From: Flaviflexus salsibiostraticola
GTDB lineage: Bacteria; Actinomycetota; Actinomycetes; Actinomycetales; Actinomycetaceae
Reading direction: 5' to 3'
NCBI RefSeq assembly: GCF_003952265.1
Contig: NZ_CP034438.1
Coordinates: 124,001-188,000 of the forward strand
Length of the DNA: 64,000 bases
Positions 19,023 through 26,355 of this stretch are shown piece by piece. The translations under genes were made by a program, and so were the position numbers. How positions within the stretch are numbered: the stretch's first letter is position 1; the number at the start of each line of letters is the position of its first letter. A model generated the notes under the pieces. That model saw nothing but the letters and a program-made list of their open reading frames with translations, had not been told where the DNA came from and did not search any database.

Positions 19023-19463
19023 TCAGACGAGCTCGGCGTCGACTGTGATGTCGGCGGCTGCGAGGAGCCGCGACACTGGACAGCCGGCGGCCGCATCGTC
19101 GACCGCCGCCCGGAAGGCGTCCTCATCGATTCCCTCGATCCGGGCCCGCAGGGAGATCGCCGAGGAGACGATCGTGGGCTCGCCACCGACCTCGTCGAGC
19201 GTCACCTCGGCGGTCACCTCGACGCTCGAGGGCGTGACACCGTCCTCGCTCACGCGGTTGGTGAACGCCATGGCGAAACAGGAGGAGTGGGCGGCCGCGA
19301 TGAGCTCCTCGGGGCTGGACTTGCCCTCGGGTGCCCTCGTGCGCGATCCCCAGGTCACCACCTGGTCGTCGAGAACGCCAGAACTGGTCTTTCCCAGCGT
19401 GCCTCGGCCGGAGGGGAGATCCCCCTCCCACCGGGTTGTTGCTGTGCGAGATGCGATAGCCAT
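19023..19463 (-). CDS. OsmC-family peroxiredoxin-like protein
   Basis: 146 residues. OsmC/Ohr proteins reduce organic hydroperoxides through two redox cysteines. Both are visible: AAAHSSCFAMAF at about residue 60 and DAAAGCPVSRLL near 125, with the upstream glutamate in SSPEELIAAAHSS. The N-terminal TTRWEGDLPSGRGTL fits the OsmC rather than the Ohr branch. Monocistronic; starts at the ATG at 19463. The peroxide substrate is inferred from the family. Confidence 0.9.
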   Translation of the reverse strand: MAIASRTATTRWEGDLPSGRGTLGKTSSGVLDDQVVTWGSRTRAPEGKSSPEELIAAAHSSCFAMAFTNRVSEDGVTPSSVEVTAEVTLDEVGGEPTIVSSAISLRARIEGIDEDAFRAAVDDAAAGCPVSRLLAAADITVDAELV

Positions 19464-19675
19464 GGAGTGCTCCTTTGATCTGATCGTGTGGGCCTCCCAT
19501 TCTTCGGTGACCCCGGGCAGGGGTCAACGGCTGCGAGGGGCCAGGTCAGGCTTCTACCAGGCCGCGTGGAGCCGGTTCGTCGGGTTCAGGGTGGGCGTCC
19601 GAAGTCTGATAGCGTCGTCGGCGATCGAGGATGCGGCCAGTAGACTGAGGTCGCACGCCGAGCCGAGGAGAACCA

Positions 19676-19894
19676 GTGACGGACGACGACAACAAGGTGC
19701 CGAAGCCTTTCAATGAGCAGGAGGCCATCCGGAGGCAGCGGAAGCAGTTCCTCCTCTTCGCCCTCGCTGGCCTTGTCATGCTCGTCCTCGCCTTCTTCGC
19801 GGGACGGACCGTCAAGGGCTGGGTGTCGGATGACGAGGGTGCTCCCGAGAGCCCCTCAACGGCGATTGTGGAGATGGTGGACTATGAAGCGTGA
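19676..19894 (+). CDS. Small single-pass membrane protein
   Basis: 72 residues, GTG start behind GAGGAGAACC. The N-terminal 23 residues are charged (DDDNKVPKPFNEQEAIRRQRK), one membrane helix follows (about 25-45, FLLFALAGLVMLVLAFFAG), then a short acidic tail (SDDEGAPESPSTAIVEMVDY). Not recognised as a named family. It overlaps the next gene by 11 bp in a different frame, so the two are probably translated together. Confidence 0.72.
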   Translation: MTDDDNKVPKPFNEQEAIRRQRKQFLLFALAGLVMLVLAFFAGRTVKGWVSDDEGAPESPSTAIVEMVDYEA

Positions 19895-20345
19895 GCGCAC
19901 CCTCTGGCAGGGCACATTGGGGAATGGCCATTCGCTCGTCGTGACGAAGAGTTTCGGGTGGATTCTCGATGGCGACACGAAGGTGAAGGAGTGGGCGTGG
20001 GTCAACTACGCCTCCGGCACCTGGGAGGGGGAGGAGGGTCTCTTCACCGCTCAGGCGATCGCCGACGATGTCGAGGATCTCCACCTGCAGTTCCCGACGG
20101 AGTCGGATCTGAGCATTGGATTGGTGCTCTCCGACCGGATCGAATCATCGATCGTCTACCAGGAGACCGCAGCCGTCGGCGAAGCCGGATGGGTGAGGGT
20201 CTTCGTCAGGCGGAACCCCGATGGCACGATGTTCACGCAGTCCCTTGGCTTCAACGTCGATGCAGTCGATCGAGCCGAGCTGGAGAGAATCGTCCTCGAG
20301 CTCGAGACCTCGGTGCGCGAAGCGGTCGGAATGCCGATCGGCTAG
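19884..20345 (+). CDS. Unrecognised soluble protein, partner of small membrane protein
   Basis: 153 residues from the ATG at 19884, chosen because it lies 11 bp inside the preceding gene and gives MKRERTLWQGTLGNG. It is rich in beta-type sequence (LVVTKSFGWILDGDTKV, WVRVFVRRNPDGTMF), with a repeated W/Y-G pattern and a helical C-terminus (RAELERIVLELETSVREAV). No signal peptide. I do not recognise the family. The overlap with a single-pass membrane protein suggests a small membrane-associated complex (inference). tRNA-Asn follows 82 bp on. Confidence 0.7.
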   Translation: MKRERTLWQGTLGNGHSLVVTKSFGWILDGDTKVKEWAWVNYASGTWEGEEGLFTAQAIADDVEDLHLQFPTESDLSIGLVLSDRIESSIVYQETAAVGEAGWVRVFVRRNPDGTMFTQSLGFNVDAVDRAELERIVLELETSVREAVGMPIG

Positions 20346-20384
20346 TGCCCTTCCGCACAGTTTCTGGAAAAGATCGGATCGAGT

Positions 20385-20414
20385 TTGAAAGTGCTCGAGC
20401 GGACTTGCTAAAGT
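20385..20414 (+). promoter_or_regulatory. Promoter of tRNA-Asn
   Basis: -35 TTGAAA (20385-20390), 18-bp spacer, -10 TAAAGT (20409-20414), 13 bases before the mature tRNA start. The tRNA-Val promoter has the same spacing and -10 hexamer. Confidence 0.7.
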
Positions 20415-20427
20415 CACTGTGTTGCAA

Positions 20428-20502
20428 TCCCGCATAGCTCAACGGCAGAGCATTCGACTGTTAATCGAAGGGTTGTTGGTTCGAATCCAACTGCGGGAGC
20501 CA
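20428..20502 (+). tRNA. tRNA-Asn (GTT)
   Basis: Cloverleaf with acceptor TCCCGCA/TGCGGGA, D-stem GCTC/GAGC, anticodon loop CTGTTAA on TTCGA/TCGAA, T-stem GTTGG/CCAAC, discriminator G and encoded CCA (20500-20502). The GTT anticodon reads asparagine codons. Confidence 0.96.
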
Positions 20503-20504
20503 CT

Positions 20505-20530
20505 GGCCTCGGACCGATCGGTTCGAGGCC
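20505..20530 (+). terminator. Terminator of tRNA-Asn
   Basis: 26-base near-perfect palindrome (one G-T pair) directly after the tRNA, followed by TTTCACGTT. Confidence 0.7.
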
Positions 20531-20599
20531 TTTCACGTTCCTCAGCGCGGTCCCTCGCGAGGGCCTGATCGGATGGTGTCGCGTCAGGACCGGCTTATA

Positions 20600-20761
20600 G
20601 GACATTTCGTGTTGCTGGGATCCGGGTTTTTCGTTGTGGTGGCGCGGTTTTCGGTGCTCGGAGTCGGTTTGGCCTGAGTTCTTGGTTGGACATTTCGTGT
20701 TGCTGGAAGACCCATTTTTGCCTGGTGTGATGCGGAAAGGTCGGTGTCGGAGTCGGTTTGA
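20600..20761 (+). repeat. Diverged tandem duplication in the left end of IS1249
   Basis: The 19-mer GGACATTTCGTGTTGCTGG occurs at 20600-20618, inside the terminal repeat, and again at 20688-20706. A second matching pair (CGGAGTCGGTTT, near 20659 and near 20748) follows each at similar spacing. So roughly 88 bp of the left end are present twice in diverged form, ahead of the transposase start. The same structure is in copy 2. Confidence 0.85.
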
Positions 20762-20769
20762 ATTGAGGG

Positions 20770-21882
20770 ATGGGCAATCCTTCATGCGGCTTGTGCGGCC
20801 GGGTCATGATCCGTCACGGCAAAACCGCCTCAGGCCGACAACGTTTCCGATGCAAGGCCTGCTCGGCCACAGGCACAAGACGACTCGACACGCGGGCCCG
20901 TGATTTCGCTGCGTTCTTGAGGTTTGTCACCGGCACGGGCACCTACCTCGACCTGCCCGGAGGTGGACGGCAGGCCCGACGACGATTCGCCCCGTTCTGG
21001 AGCCTGTGGCCGTTATCGCCACTGGTGGACGAGGTTCACCCGGTCGTGTTCGTGGACGCGATCTATCTGCACCGGCGGGCCGCGATCCTGATCGCGTGCA
21101 CGCCCACGCACGTAGTGGGCTGGTACGTGGCCCGCACCGAGCGCACGGACGCGTGGGCGGCACTGTTCTCCCGGATTGCCGCCCCTGATGTGGTCGTGTG
21201 CGACGGGGGCAGCGGCATTGTCTCGGCCCTTGCCCAGCAGTGGCCCACCACCCACGTTCAGCGCTGCACGTTCCACGCGTTCAGCGTGGTCAAGCGCTAC
21301 ACCACCAGCCGGCCGCGTACCCAGGCCGGAGTGGAGCTCTATGAGCTCGCCAGGGGCCTGTTGGCGATCCGCACCCGCGAGGAATCCCTGGCCTGGCTGG
21401 TCGAGCTCACGGCGTGGAACGCCCGGTGGAAGGGCTTCCTCGCGCAGAAGACGCGTCTGCCCGACGGCAGCTATGTCAACACCCATGACCGGCTCGTGCG
21501 AGCGAAGAACTCGCTGAACACTCTCGCCCGGCGTGGCACCCTGTTCACCTACCTGCGCGAGGACCTCGCGGGCCTGGATGTGCCCGCGACGACGAATCGG
21601 ATCGAAGGGCTCAACAGTCGTATCCGTGACCTGCTGCGCCACCACCGCGGAATGGGACTGACCCACCAGATCAAGTCCGTGTGCTGGTGGCTGTACGCAC
21701 GCACCGAATATCCCTTGACGCCAGCGCAGATCCTTACCGCCACGCCAACCGATCAGCAGATCACTGCGCTGTTCACCGCCGCAGATCACCGAGCCCATGC
21801 CCAACACGAGATCAACCGGTGGGGCACTGCCGTCAACTGGACCGACCTCCACCACAGCAGCCCCTTCCAACAGGACTACTGA
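20770..21882 (+). CDS. IS1249-type transposase, copy 1
   Basis: 370 residues. The N-terminal zinc ribbon (CGLCGRVMIRHGKTASGRQR then FRCKACSATG) is followed by the mutator-type DDE core: VVFVDAIYLHRRAA, VVCDGGSGIVSAL, the CTFHAFSVVKRY motif and a C-terminal TTNRIEGLNSRIRDLLRHHRG containing the last catalytic glutamate. Complete and identical in length to copy 2. The ATG at 20770 gives MGNPSCGLCG. It catalyses movement of its own element. Confidence 0.92.
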   Translation: MGNPSCGLCGRVMIRHGKTASGRQRFRCKACSATGTRRLDTRARDFAAFLRFVTGTGTYLDLPGGGRQARRRFAPFWSLWPLSPLVDEVHPVVFVDAIYLHRRAAILIACTPTHVVGWYVARTERTDAWAALFSRIAAPDVVVCDGGSGIVSALAQQWPTTHVQRCTFHAFSVVKRYTTSRPRTQAGVELYELARGLLAIRTREESLAWLVELTAWNARWKGFLAQKTRLPDGSYVNTHDRLVRAKNSLNTLARRGTLFTYLREDLAGLDVPATTNRIEGLNSRIRDLLRHHRGMGLTHQIKSVCWWLYARTEYPLTPAQILTATPTDQQITALFTAADHRAHAQHEINRWGTAVNWTDLHHSSPFQQDY

Positions 21883-21988
21883 CCCCGAACCTCCAACCCC
21901 ACCAGCAACACGTTATGTCCTATAAGCCTCAGGACCGCCCACTGTCGTTCGCCCGGCTCGAGCGACCTGCTGTGGAATAATGATCGCT

Positions 21989-22477
21989 ATGGCTAACCGT
22001 GAAATTCGAGTGATCGGCGATCCCGTCCTGCGCACCGTCTGCGACGAGATCACCGTCATCACACCCCAGGTCGTCTCGCTGGTCGAGGATCTCCTTGAAA
22101 CCGTCGATGAAGAGGGTCGGGCGGGACTTGCCGCCAACCAGATCGGCGTCTCCCTTCGAGCGTTCTCGTGGAATCTCGAGGATAAGGGAATCGGCTACAT
22201 CCTCAACCCGACGATCGTCGACCTGTCCGAGGACGAGTACCAGGACGATGAGGAGGGCTGCCTGTCGATTCCCGGCCACTTCTTCCCGACGAAGCGCTCG
22301 TGGTACGCGAAGGCGGTCGGCATTGATCTGGACGGCAACGAGGTCGTCCTCGAGGGCGAGGAGATCACGGCTCGTCTCATTCAGCACGAGGTGGACCATC
22401 TCGATGGTCACCTCTACATCGACCGCCTCGACCGAGCGGCTCGCAAGAAGGCACTGAGAGCGATACGAGACCTATGA
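21989..22477 (+). CDS. def: Peptide deformylase
   Basis: 162 residues from the ATG at 21989 ([14 protein letters not shown]); an ATG 9 bases upstream is also in frame. Removes the formyl group from nascent proteins. All three metal-site motifs are present: [16 protein letters not shown] (cysteine ligand) and HEVDHLDG (two histidines and the catalytic glutamate). An AT-rich GGAATAAT sits just upstream, so the transcript may begin close to the ATG. Overlaps the next gene by ATGA. IS1249 copy 1 ends about 60 bp upstream. Confidence 0.95.
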   Translation: MANREIRVIGDPVLRTVCDEITVITPQVVSLVEDLLETVDEEGRAGLAANQIGVSLRAFSWNLEDKGIGYILNPTIVDLSEDEYQDDEEGCLSIPGHFFPTKRSWYAKAVGIDLDGNEVVLEGEEITARLIQHEVDHLDGHLYIDRLDRAARKKALRAIRDL

Positions 22478-23376
22478 GAGTCCTCATCTCCGGAGCATCC
22501 GGCTTCATCGGAACCGCACTCGTCGACGCCGCCCGCGAGGACGGCATGGCGGTCGTCAGGATTGTCCGCTCGAAGCCGGAGCCCGGAGACATCGTCTTCG
22601 ATCCCGCAAGGGGCGACATCGACCACCGAGAGCTGGCGGGAGCGGATGCCGTCGTCTGTCTCAACGGGGCGGGCCTCTTCTCGAAGCCGTGGACAGCCTC
22701 CTATAAGGAGACGCTCCTGCGGTCGCGGATCACCTCGGTGCGCACGTTCACGGACGCGTTCGAGCGTCTACCGGAGGACGAACGGCCGACGCACTTCATC
22801 ACCGGCTCCGCCGTCGGCTACTACGGCGCCGACCGGGGCGATGAGCTGCTGACCGAAGCGTCCGGACCGGGCGATGATTTCCTCGCACGAGTCTGTGTCG
22901 CCTGGGAGGAGGCCGGCGAGCGGGCCGTGGATCTCGGGATCCGCCACTCTGCGCTGCGGACGGGGCTGGTCATGGACGGATCGGGCGGCATGCTCGGCCT
23001 TCTCAAGCACGCCTACCGGCTCGGACTGGGCGCAAAGCTCGGTGACGGCAGTCAGTACATGTCGACAATCTCGCTGGCGGATCACGTCCGCGCAACCCTC
23101 CATGTCATCAGGAACAGCGTCGACGGCCCGGTCAACCTCACGGGGCCGCACCCCGTGACGAACCGGGAATGGAACAGGCTGCTCGCGAGGCACGTCAATC
23201 GACCGGCCTTCCTCACTGTCCCTCGCTTCGCAATGAAGCTCGCCCTCGGTGACTTCGCCGAGCAGGCGGCACTCGCCTCGCAGAACGCCTACCCGGCAAG
23301 ACTCGAGTCGACCGGGTTCGAGTTCACGGCACGCACCGCGGAGGAGATCTTCGCACAGGCGCTGCCGCGCTCCTGA
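22474..23376 (+). CDS. TIGR01777-family NAD-dependent epimerase/dehydratase (SDR)
   Basis: 300 residues. Atypical short-chain dehydrogenase fold: the N-terminal nucleotide-binding motif is [16 protein letters not shown], then [23 protein letters not shown] (serine and tyrosine of the active site), [16 protein letters not shown] and [10 protein letters not shown], with the family's C-terminal segment [23 protein letters not shown]. This is the SDR39U1/YfcH-type group, whose substrate is not established. Co-transcribed with def through a 4-bp overlap. Confidence 0.9.
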   Translation: MRVLISGASGFIGTALVDAAREDGMAVVRIVRSKPEPGDIVFDPARGDIDHRELAGADAVVCLNGAGLFSKPWTASYKETLLRSRITSVRTFTDAFERLPEDERPTHFITGSAVGYYGADRGDELLTEASGPGDDFLARVCVAWEEAGERAVDLGIRHSALRTGLVMDGSGGMLGLLKHAYRLGLGAKLGDGSQYMSTISLADHVRATLHVIRNSVDGPVNLTGPHPVTNREWNRLLARHVNRPAFLTVPRFAMKLALGDFAEQAALASQNAYPARLESTGFEFTARTAEEIFAQALPRS

Positions 23377-23480
23377 CCAGGCATCGTGGCCGCGTGTGGC
23401 GCGGAGCACCGAACTGTGGCACAGTTGTTCACATCGGGACCGATCGGGTGTGACGGGGAATCTCACCTAAGGAGGTTCCG

Positions 23481-23987
23481 ATGACAGCACAGCGCGCCAC
23501 TCGTGGCGTCATTTTCATACATTCTGTTACGCCCGCCCTCGAACCGCATGTGGAGTGGGCGCTTTCTGGTGTGCTCGGCTACCAGGTGTCGATCGAGTGG
23601 ATCGACCAGCCCGCCGACCCTCTCTACCACCGTGGCGAGTACTCGTGGACGGGCGAGATCGGCATGGGCGCCATGCTCGCCTCGGCCCTCAACGGCTGGG
23701 AGCATCTGCGCTACGAGATCACCGAGGAGGCGACCCCGCAGACCGAAGGCGGTCGCTGGTCGCACACGCCGGGACTTGGAATCTTCTACGCTCAGACCGA
23801 CCTCGTCGGCAACATCGTCGTACCCGAGAACCGTATTCGCGCGGCCCTAGAACACGCCGACTCAGATCCGGGTGAGATGAGGCGGCTCCTGAACCTCGCA
23901 CTGGGGCAGGCCTGGGATGACGAACTCGAGCCGTTCCGCTACGCCGGGGCTGGTGCCCCCGTGCGCTGGCTCCACCGCGTCGGCTGA
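23481..23987 (+). CDS. DUF3145 family protein
   Basis: 168 residues behind a strong AAGGAGG. The sequence RGVIFIHSVTPALEPHVEWAL, the EYSWTGEIGMGAMLASAL block and the C-terminal RWLHRVG are those of DUF3145, an actinobacteria-specific family of unknown function. In Streptomyces-type genomes this family is typically found beside the fatty-acid synthase genes fabD-fabH-acpP-fabF (established context, from memory). Here the only related neighbour is a small carrier-like protein, convergent, 37 bp away. Confidence 0.85.
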   Translation: MTAQRATRGVIFIHSVTPALEPHVEWALSGVLGYQVSIEWIDQPADPLYHRGEYSWTGEIGMGAMLASALNGWEHLRYEITEEATPQTEGGRWSHTPGLGIFYAQTDLVGNIVVPENRIRAALEHADSDPGEMRRLLNLALGQAWDDELEPFRYAGAGAPVRWLHRVG

Positions 23988-24024
23988 GCCGCTCCGACCG
24001 GCTGCGGTGAGAGCACGCTCCGGT

Positions 24025-24249
24025 TCAACTGGCTGAATCCTCGAGAAGGTCGGCGATCGTCCGCGCCTGCGCAACTCGAGAATCAGGGATCTGGATTGTG
24101 AGGGCGCGCTCAAGGGCGAACGCGAGCGCGTAGCGGGTGAGCGGATCCAGCCTCAGATCATCGACGAGATCGGCGTCCGCCGTCACCTCATCCGGGCTGA
24201 TTTCGGGTGCAAGTCCAGCAAGAATCTCCCGCGCAGTTTCAATCGACAT
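24025..24249 (-). CDS. Acyl-carrier-like protein lacking the phosphopantetheine serine
   Basis: 74 residues with the helical pattern of an acyl carrier protein. The core, LVDDLRLDPLTRYALAFALE, aligns with the normal D-S-L motif where the serine accepts the 4'-phosphopantetheine arm, but residue 36 is proline (codon CCG on the minus strand, bases 24144-24142). A serine codon TCG is one change away. As read, it could not be loaded with an acyl chain. It lies beside DUF3145, a family associated with fatty-acid genes. It may be a structural or regulatory carrier, a decayed gene, or a sequencing error. Confidence 0.7.
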   Translation of the reverse strand: MSIETAREILAGLAPEISPDEVTADADLVDDLRLDPLTRYALAFALERALTIQIPDSRVAQARTIADLLEDSAS

Positions 24250-24325
24250 ACTCCCATTATTACCCTGAGCGCGGATCAGGCGGGCTGACTGCCCGTTGCG
24301 TGTGGCGTTTAGGTATCCTGGTCAC

Positions 24326-25000
24326 ATGGCATTTCTTGACATTCTCAAGCAGCTCATGCAGGTCAGCGGCGCTGCCGACACCGAAGCGGACCGAGTGGCC
24401 CGAGGCCTCGAGCTTCGGGAGACCCTCTATGAGGACCCGAACGACATCGCCGCCTTCCAGAGCCTGGCCGAGATTGTCGAGCAGGCCGTCAAAGCCGCCG
24501 AGGTCGAAGATCCGCTCACGGCCGAGAGCGATCACCATGCCGATCAGGCGAACCTCGCGATGTGGTCCCTCGCGGAGGAGCTGAGCGGCCGGCCGAACGC
24601 CTGGTACCCGCTCATCGAGCTGGCGCGGCTCTCGGTCGATTCGGACATCGAGGGCGCCAACAGGCGCCTCCACACGGCGATCGAGCGCGACAGGACCGGC
24701 CGAGCCCTCGGAGAGGCGATCAAGATTCTGCGGGAGGCGGGCCACGCCGACGCCGGCATCTCCCTCGGCATCGCCTACTGGGATCCGGCCGAACATAAGT
24801 TCGCCGCCGGTGAGCAGATCGTCATGGCGGCGATCGATGCGGAGAAGCCGGAGGTCGCGCGCAAGCACTTCGAGACTCTTCATGAGCACCGGATTCCCGG
24901 CCAGCATGAGGATCGACTCGCCTACCTCCATCTCTGCATCCGCGACGCGGAGGACAGAGCCGAAGAGAAGTACAGGGAGCGCGAGCAGCGCGAGAATTGA
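24326..25000 (+). CDS. Unrecognised helical-repeat protein
   Basis: 224 residues from the ATG at 24326 (MAFLDILKQLMQV); a TTG 30 bases upstream is less likely. Sequence is helical and acidic throughout, with repeated blocks spaced about 34-37 residues (PNDIAAFQSLAEIVEQA, PNAWYPLIELARLSVDSD, RALGEAIKILREAGHADA, KPEVARKHFETLHEHRI), which suggests TPR-like repeats. No signal peptide or membrane segment. A TATCCT box ends 6 bases before the ATG, so the message may be leaderless. It is followed at 6 bp by the YciO gene. Function unknown. Confidence 0.75.
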   Translation: MAFLDILKQLMQVSGAADTEADRVARGLELRETLYEDPNDIAAFQSLAEIVEQAVKAAEVEDPLTAESDHHADQANLAMWSLAEELSGRPNAWYPLIELARLSVDSDIEGANRRLHTAIERDRTGRALGEAIKILREAGHADAGISLGIAYWDPAEHKFAAGEQIVMAAIDAEKPEVARKHFETLHEHRIPGQHEDRLAYLHLCIRDAEDRAEEKYREREQREN

Positions 25001-25006
25001 GCAGCA

Positions 25007-25627
25007 GTGGCACGGTACGTTGAGATCCATCCCGAGAATCCTCAGTCCCGACTCATCAGTATGGTCGCCGACCGTCTCCGGTCGGGGGAGGTGATCGCCT
25101 TCCCGACGGATTCGGGCTATGCGATCGGATGCCGCCTCGGCAACAAGGAGGGCCTCGACCGGATCCGCGCGATTCGACGCGTGAGCGCCAAGCATCATTT
25201 CACGATGCTCTGCTCCGACTTCGCACAGCTCGGTCAGTTCGTCATCGTCGGCAACGCCCAGTTCCGCCTCATCAAGCAGCTGACCCCGGGCCCCTACACC
25301 TTCATCCTCAAGGGCACGAAAGAGGTGCCCCGCATGACTCTCCACCCGAAGAAGAACACGGTCGGCGTGAGGATCCCCGACCACGCGATCACCCAGGCCC
25401 TCCTCGCCGAACTCGGGGAGCCCCTGCTCTCCTCCACGCTCATCCTCCCCGATGAGGAGGAGCCGATGACCGATGGGTGGGACGTGAACGAGACGCTCGG
25501 CCATGCGCTCGACATTGTCATCGAAGGTCCCGTCGGCACCGAGGGTGCGACGACTGTCGTCGACATGTCCGACGGTTTCGCCGAGGTCGCCCGTGTCGGC
25601 GCCGGAAGCACGGAGATGTTCGAGTGA
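25007..25627 (+). CDS. yciO: YciO-type YrdC/Sua5-family protein
   Basis: 206 residues. The fold is that of threonylcarbamoyl-AMP synthase (tRNA t6A pathway), but the sequence follows the YciO branch closely: YVEIHPENPQSRLI, VIAFPTDSGYAIGC, TPGPYTFILKGTKEVPR, GVRIPDHAITQALL, GEPLLSSTL and the end GAGSTEMF. YciO proteins are paralogues of TsaC/Sua5 whose role is less clear. Lysine and arginine positions of the binding pocket are kept (PTDSGY, RIRAIRR). Overlaps the HAD gene by GTGA. Confidence 0.88.
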   Translation: MARYVEIHPENPQSRLISMVADRLRSGEVIAFPTDSGYAIGCRLGNKEGLDRIRAIRRVSAKHHFTMLCSDFAQLGQFVIVGNAQFRLIKQLTPGPYTFILKGTKEVPRMTLHPKKNTVGVRIPDHAITQALLAELGEPLLSSTLILPDEEEPMTDGWDVNETLGHALDIVIEGPVGTEGATTVVDMSDGFAEVARVGAGSTEMFE

Positions 25628-26259
25628 GCCTGGGAGCGGTCCTCTTCGACCTCGACGGCACCGTCGTCGACTCCGCACCGATCGTCACGTCCCTCTTCGC
25701 GCTGACCGCGAAGGAGATCTCCGGGAAAGACTATGAGCCCGAAGAGCTCCTCAAGTACGTGGGGCCGCCACTGCCGTGGACGATGATGGACTTGGGGGCG
25801 GACGAGAAGGACGTCCCCTACTACATCGACTACTACCGGTCCCACTACAACGCCCTCATGCTCGACTCCCCGCTGTTCGATGGGATCGACACCGTCATCC
25901 GGAACCTCGCCGCGCGAGTGCCCGTCGCGGTCGCGACCTCGAAGAAGGAATCAGGCGCCCGCCTCATCCTCGACAGATACGGGCTTCTCGACACGTTCAC
26001 CGCCGTCTGCGGCGGCAGCGAGGATGGCCTACGCTCCGACAAGGAGCAGATCGTCGGTGAGGCCATCCGCCGAATCGGCCCCGTCGACGGCGAGATCATC
26101 ATGGTGGGGGACAGGGTCTACGACATCGAGGGGGCCGCCGCCCATGGGCTGCGGGCCGTCCTCGTCGGCTGGGGCGCCGGCACCCCGGATGAGCACGACA
26201 TGGCGTGGCGGTCAGCAGCGACGCCTGCCGAGCTGGAAGACATTCTGCTCGGAGTCTGA
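25624..26259 (+). CDS. HAD-family hydrolase (phosphoglycolate phosphatase-like)
   Basis: 211 residues from the GTG at 25624, overlapping the yciO stop. All HAD motifs are present: I, VLFDLDGTVVDSAP with the nucleophile aspartate; II, VAVATSKKE; III, lysine in SDKEQIVGEAI; IV, IIMVGDRVYDIEGA. The helical cap between motifs I and II is of the Gph/PpaX type. Predicted to dephosphorylate a small metabolite; the exact substrate cannot be told. Second gene of a yciO-HAD pair, ending in a strong terminator. Confidence 0.88.
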   Translation: MSLGAVLFDLDGTVVDSAPIVTSLFALTAKEISGKDYEPEELLKYVGPPLPWTMMDLGADEKDVPYYIDYYRSHYNALMLDSPLFDGIDTVIRNLAARVPVAVATSKKESGARLILDRYGLLDTFTAVCGGSEDGLRSDKEQIVGEAIRRIGPVDGEIIMVGDRVYDIEGAAAHGLRAVLVGWGAGTPDEHDMAWRSAATPAELEDILLGV

Positions 26260-26265
26260 GACATG

Positions 26266-26300
26266 CTGTGGGGGCCCGCGATCATCGCGGGCCCCCACAG
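26266..26300. terminator. Bidirectional terminator after the HAD gene
   Basis: Perfect 16-bp GC-rich stem (26266-26281 with 26285-26300) with a TCA loop, between convergent genes. Confidence 0.85.
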
Positions 26301-26355
26301 TCGCCGTCATCTGGCTGCCGATCTCCCGCCCTGGCGTCGGGCGGCGGCTGCCACG

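Larger units (their letters stand above)
20592..21928 (+). mobile_element. IS1249-like element (IS256 superfamily), copy 1, 1337 bp
   Basis: Inverted repeats of 27 bp at the two ends start GGCTTATAGGACAT and agree at 25 of 27 positions. The target duplication is TCAGGACC on both sides (20584-20591 and 21929-21936). By reading, it appears identical to the copy at 38043-39379. It is inserted between the tRNA-Asn terminator and the peptide deformylase gene. Perfect target repeats and the near-identical second copy point to recent movement. Confidence 0.95.

Noticed and set aside
21929..21990. Start of peptide deformylase at the ATG at 21980
   Set aside because: The ATG at 21989 gives the usual N-terminus and fits the distance from the AT-rich box; the upstream one adds only MIA.
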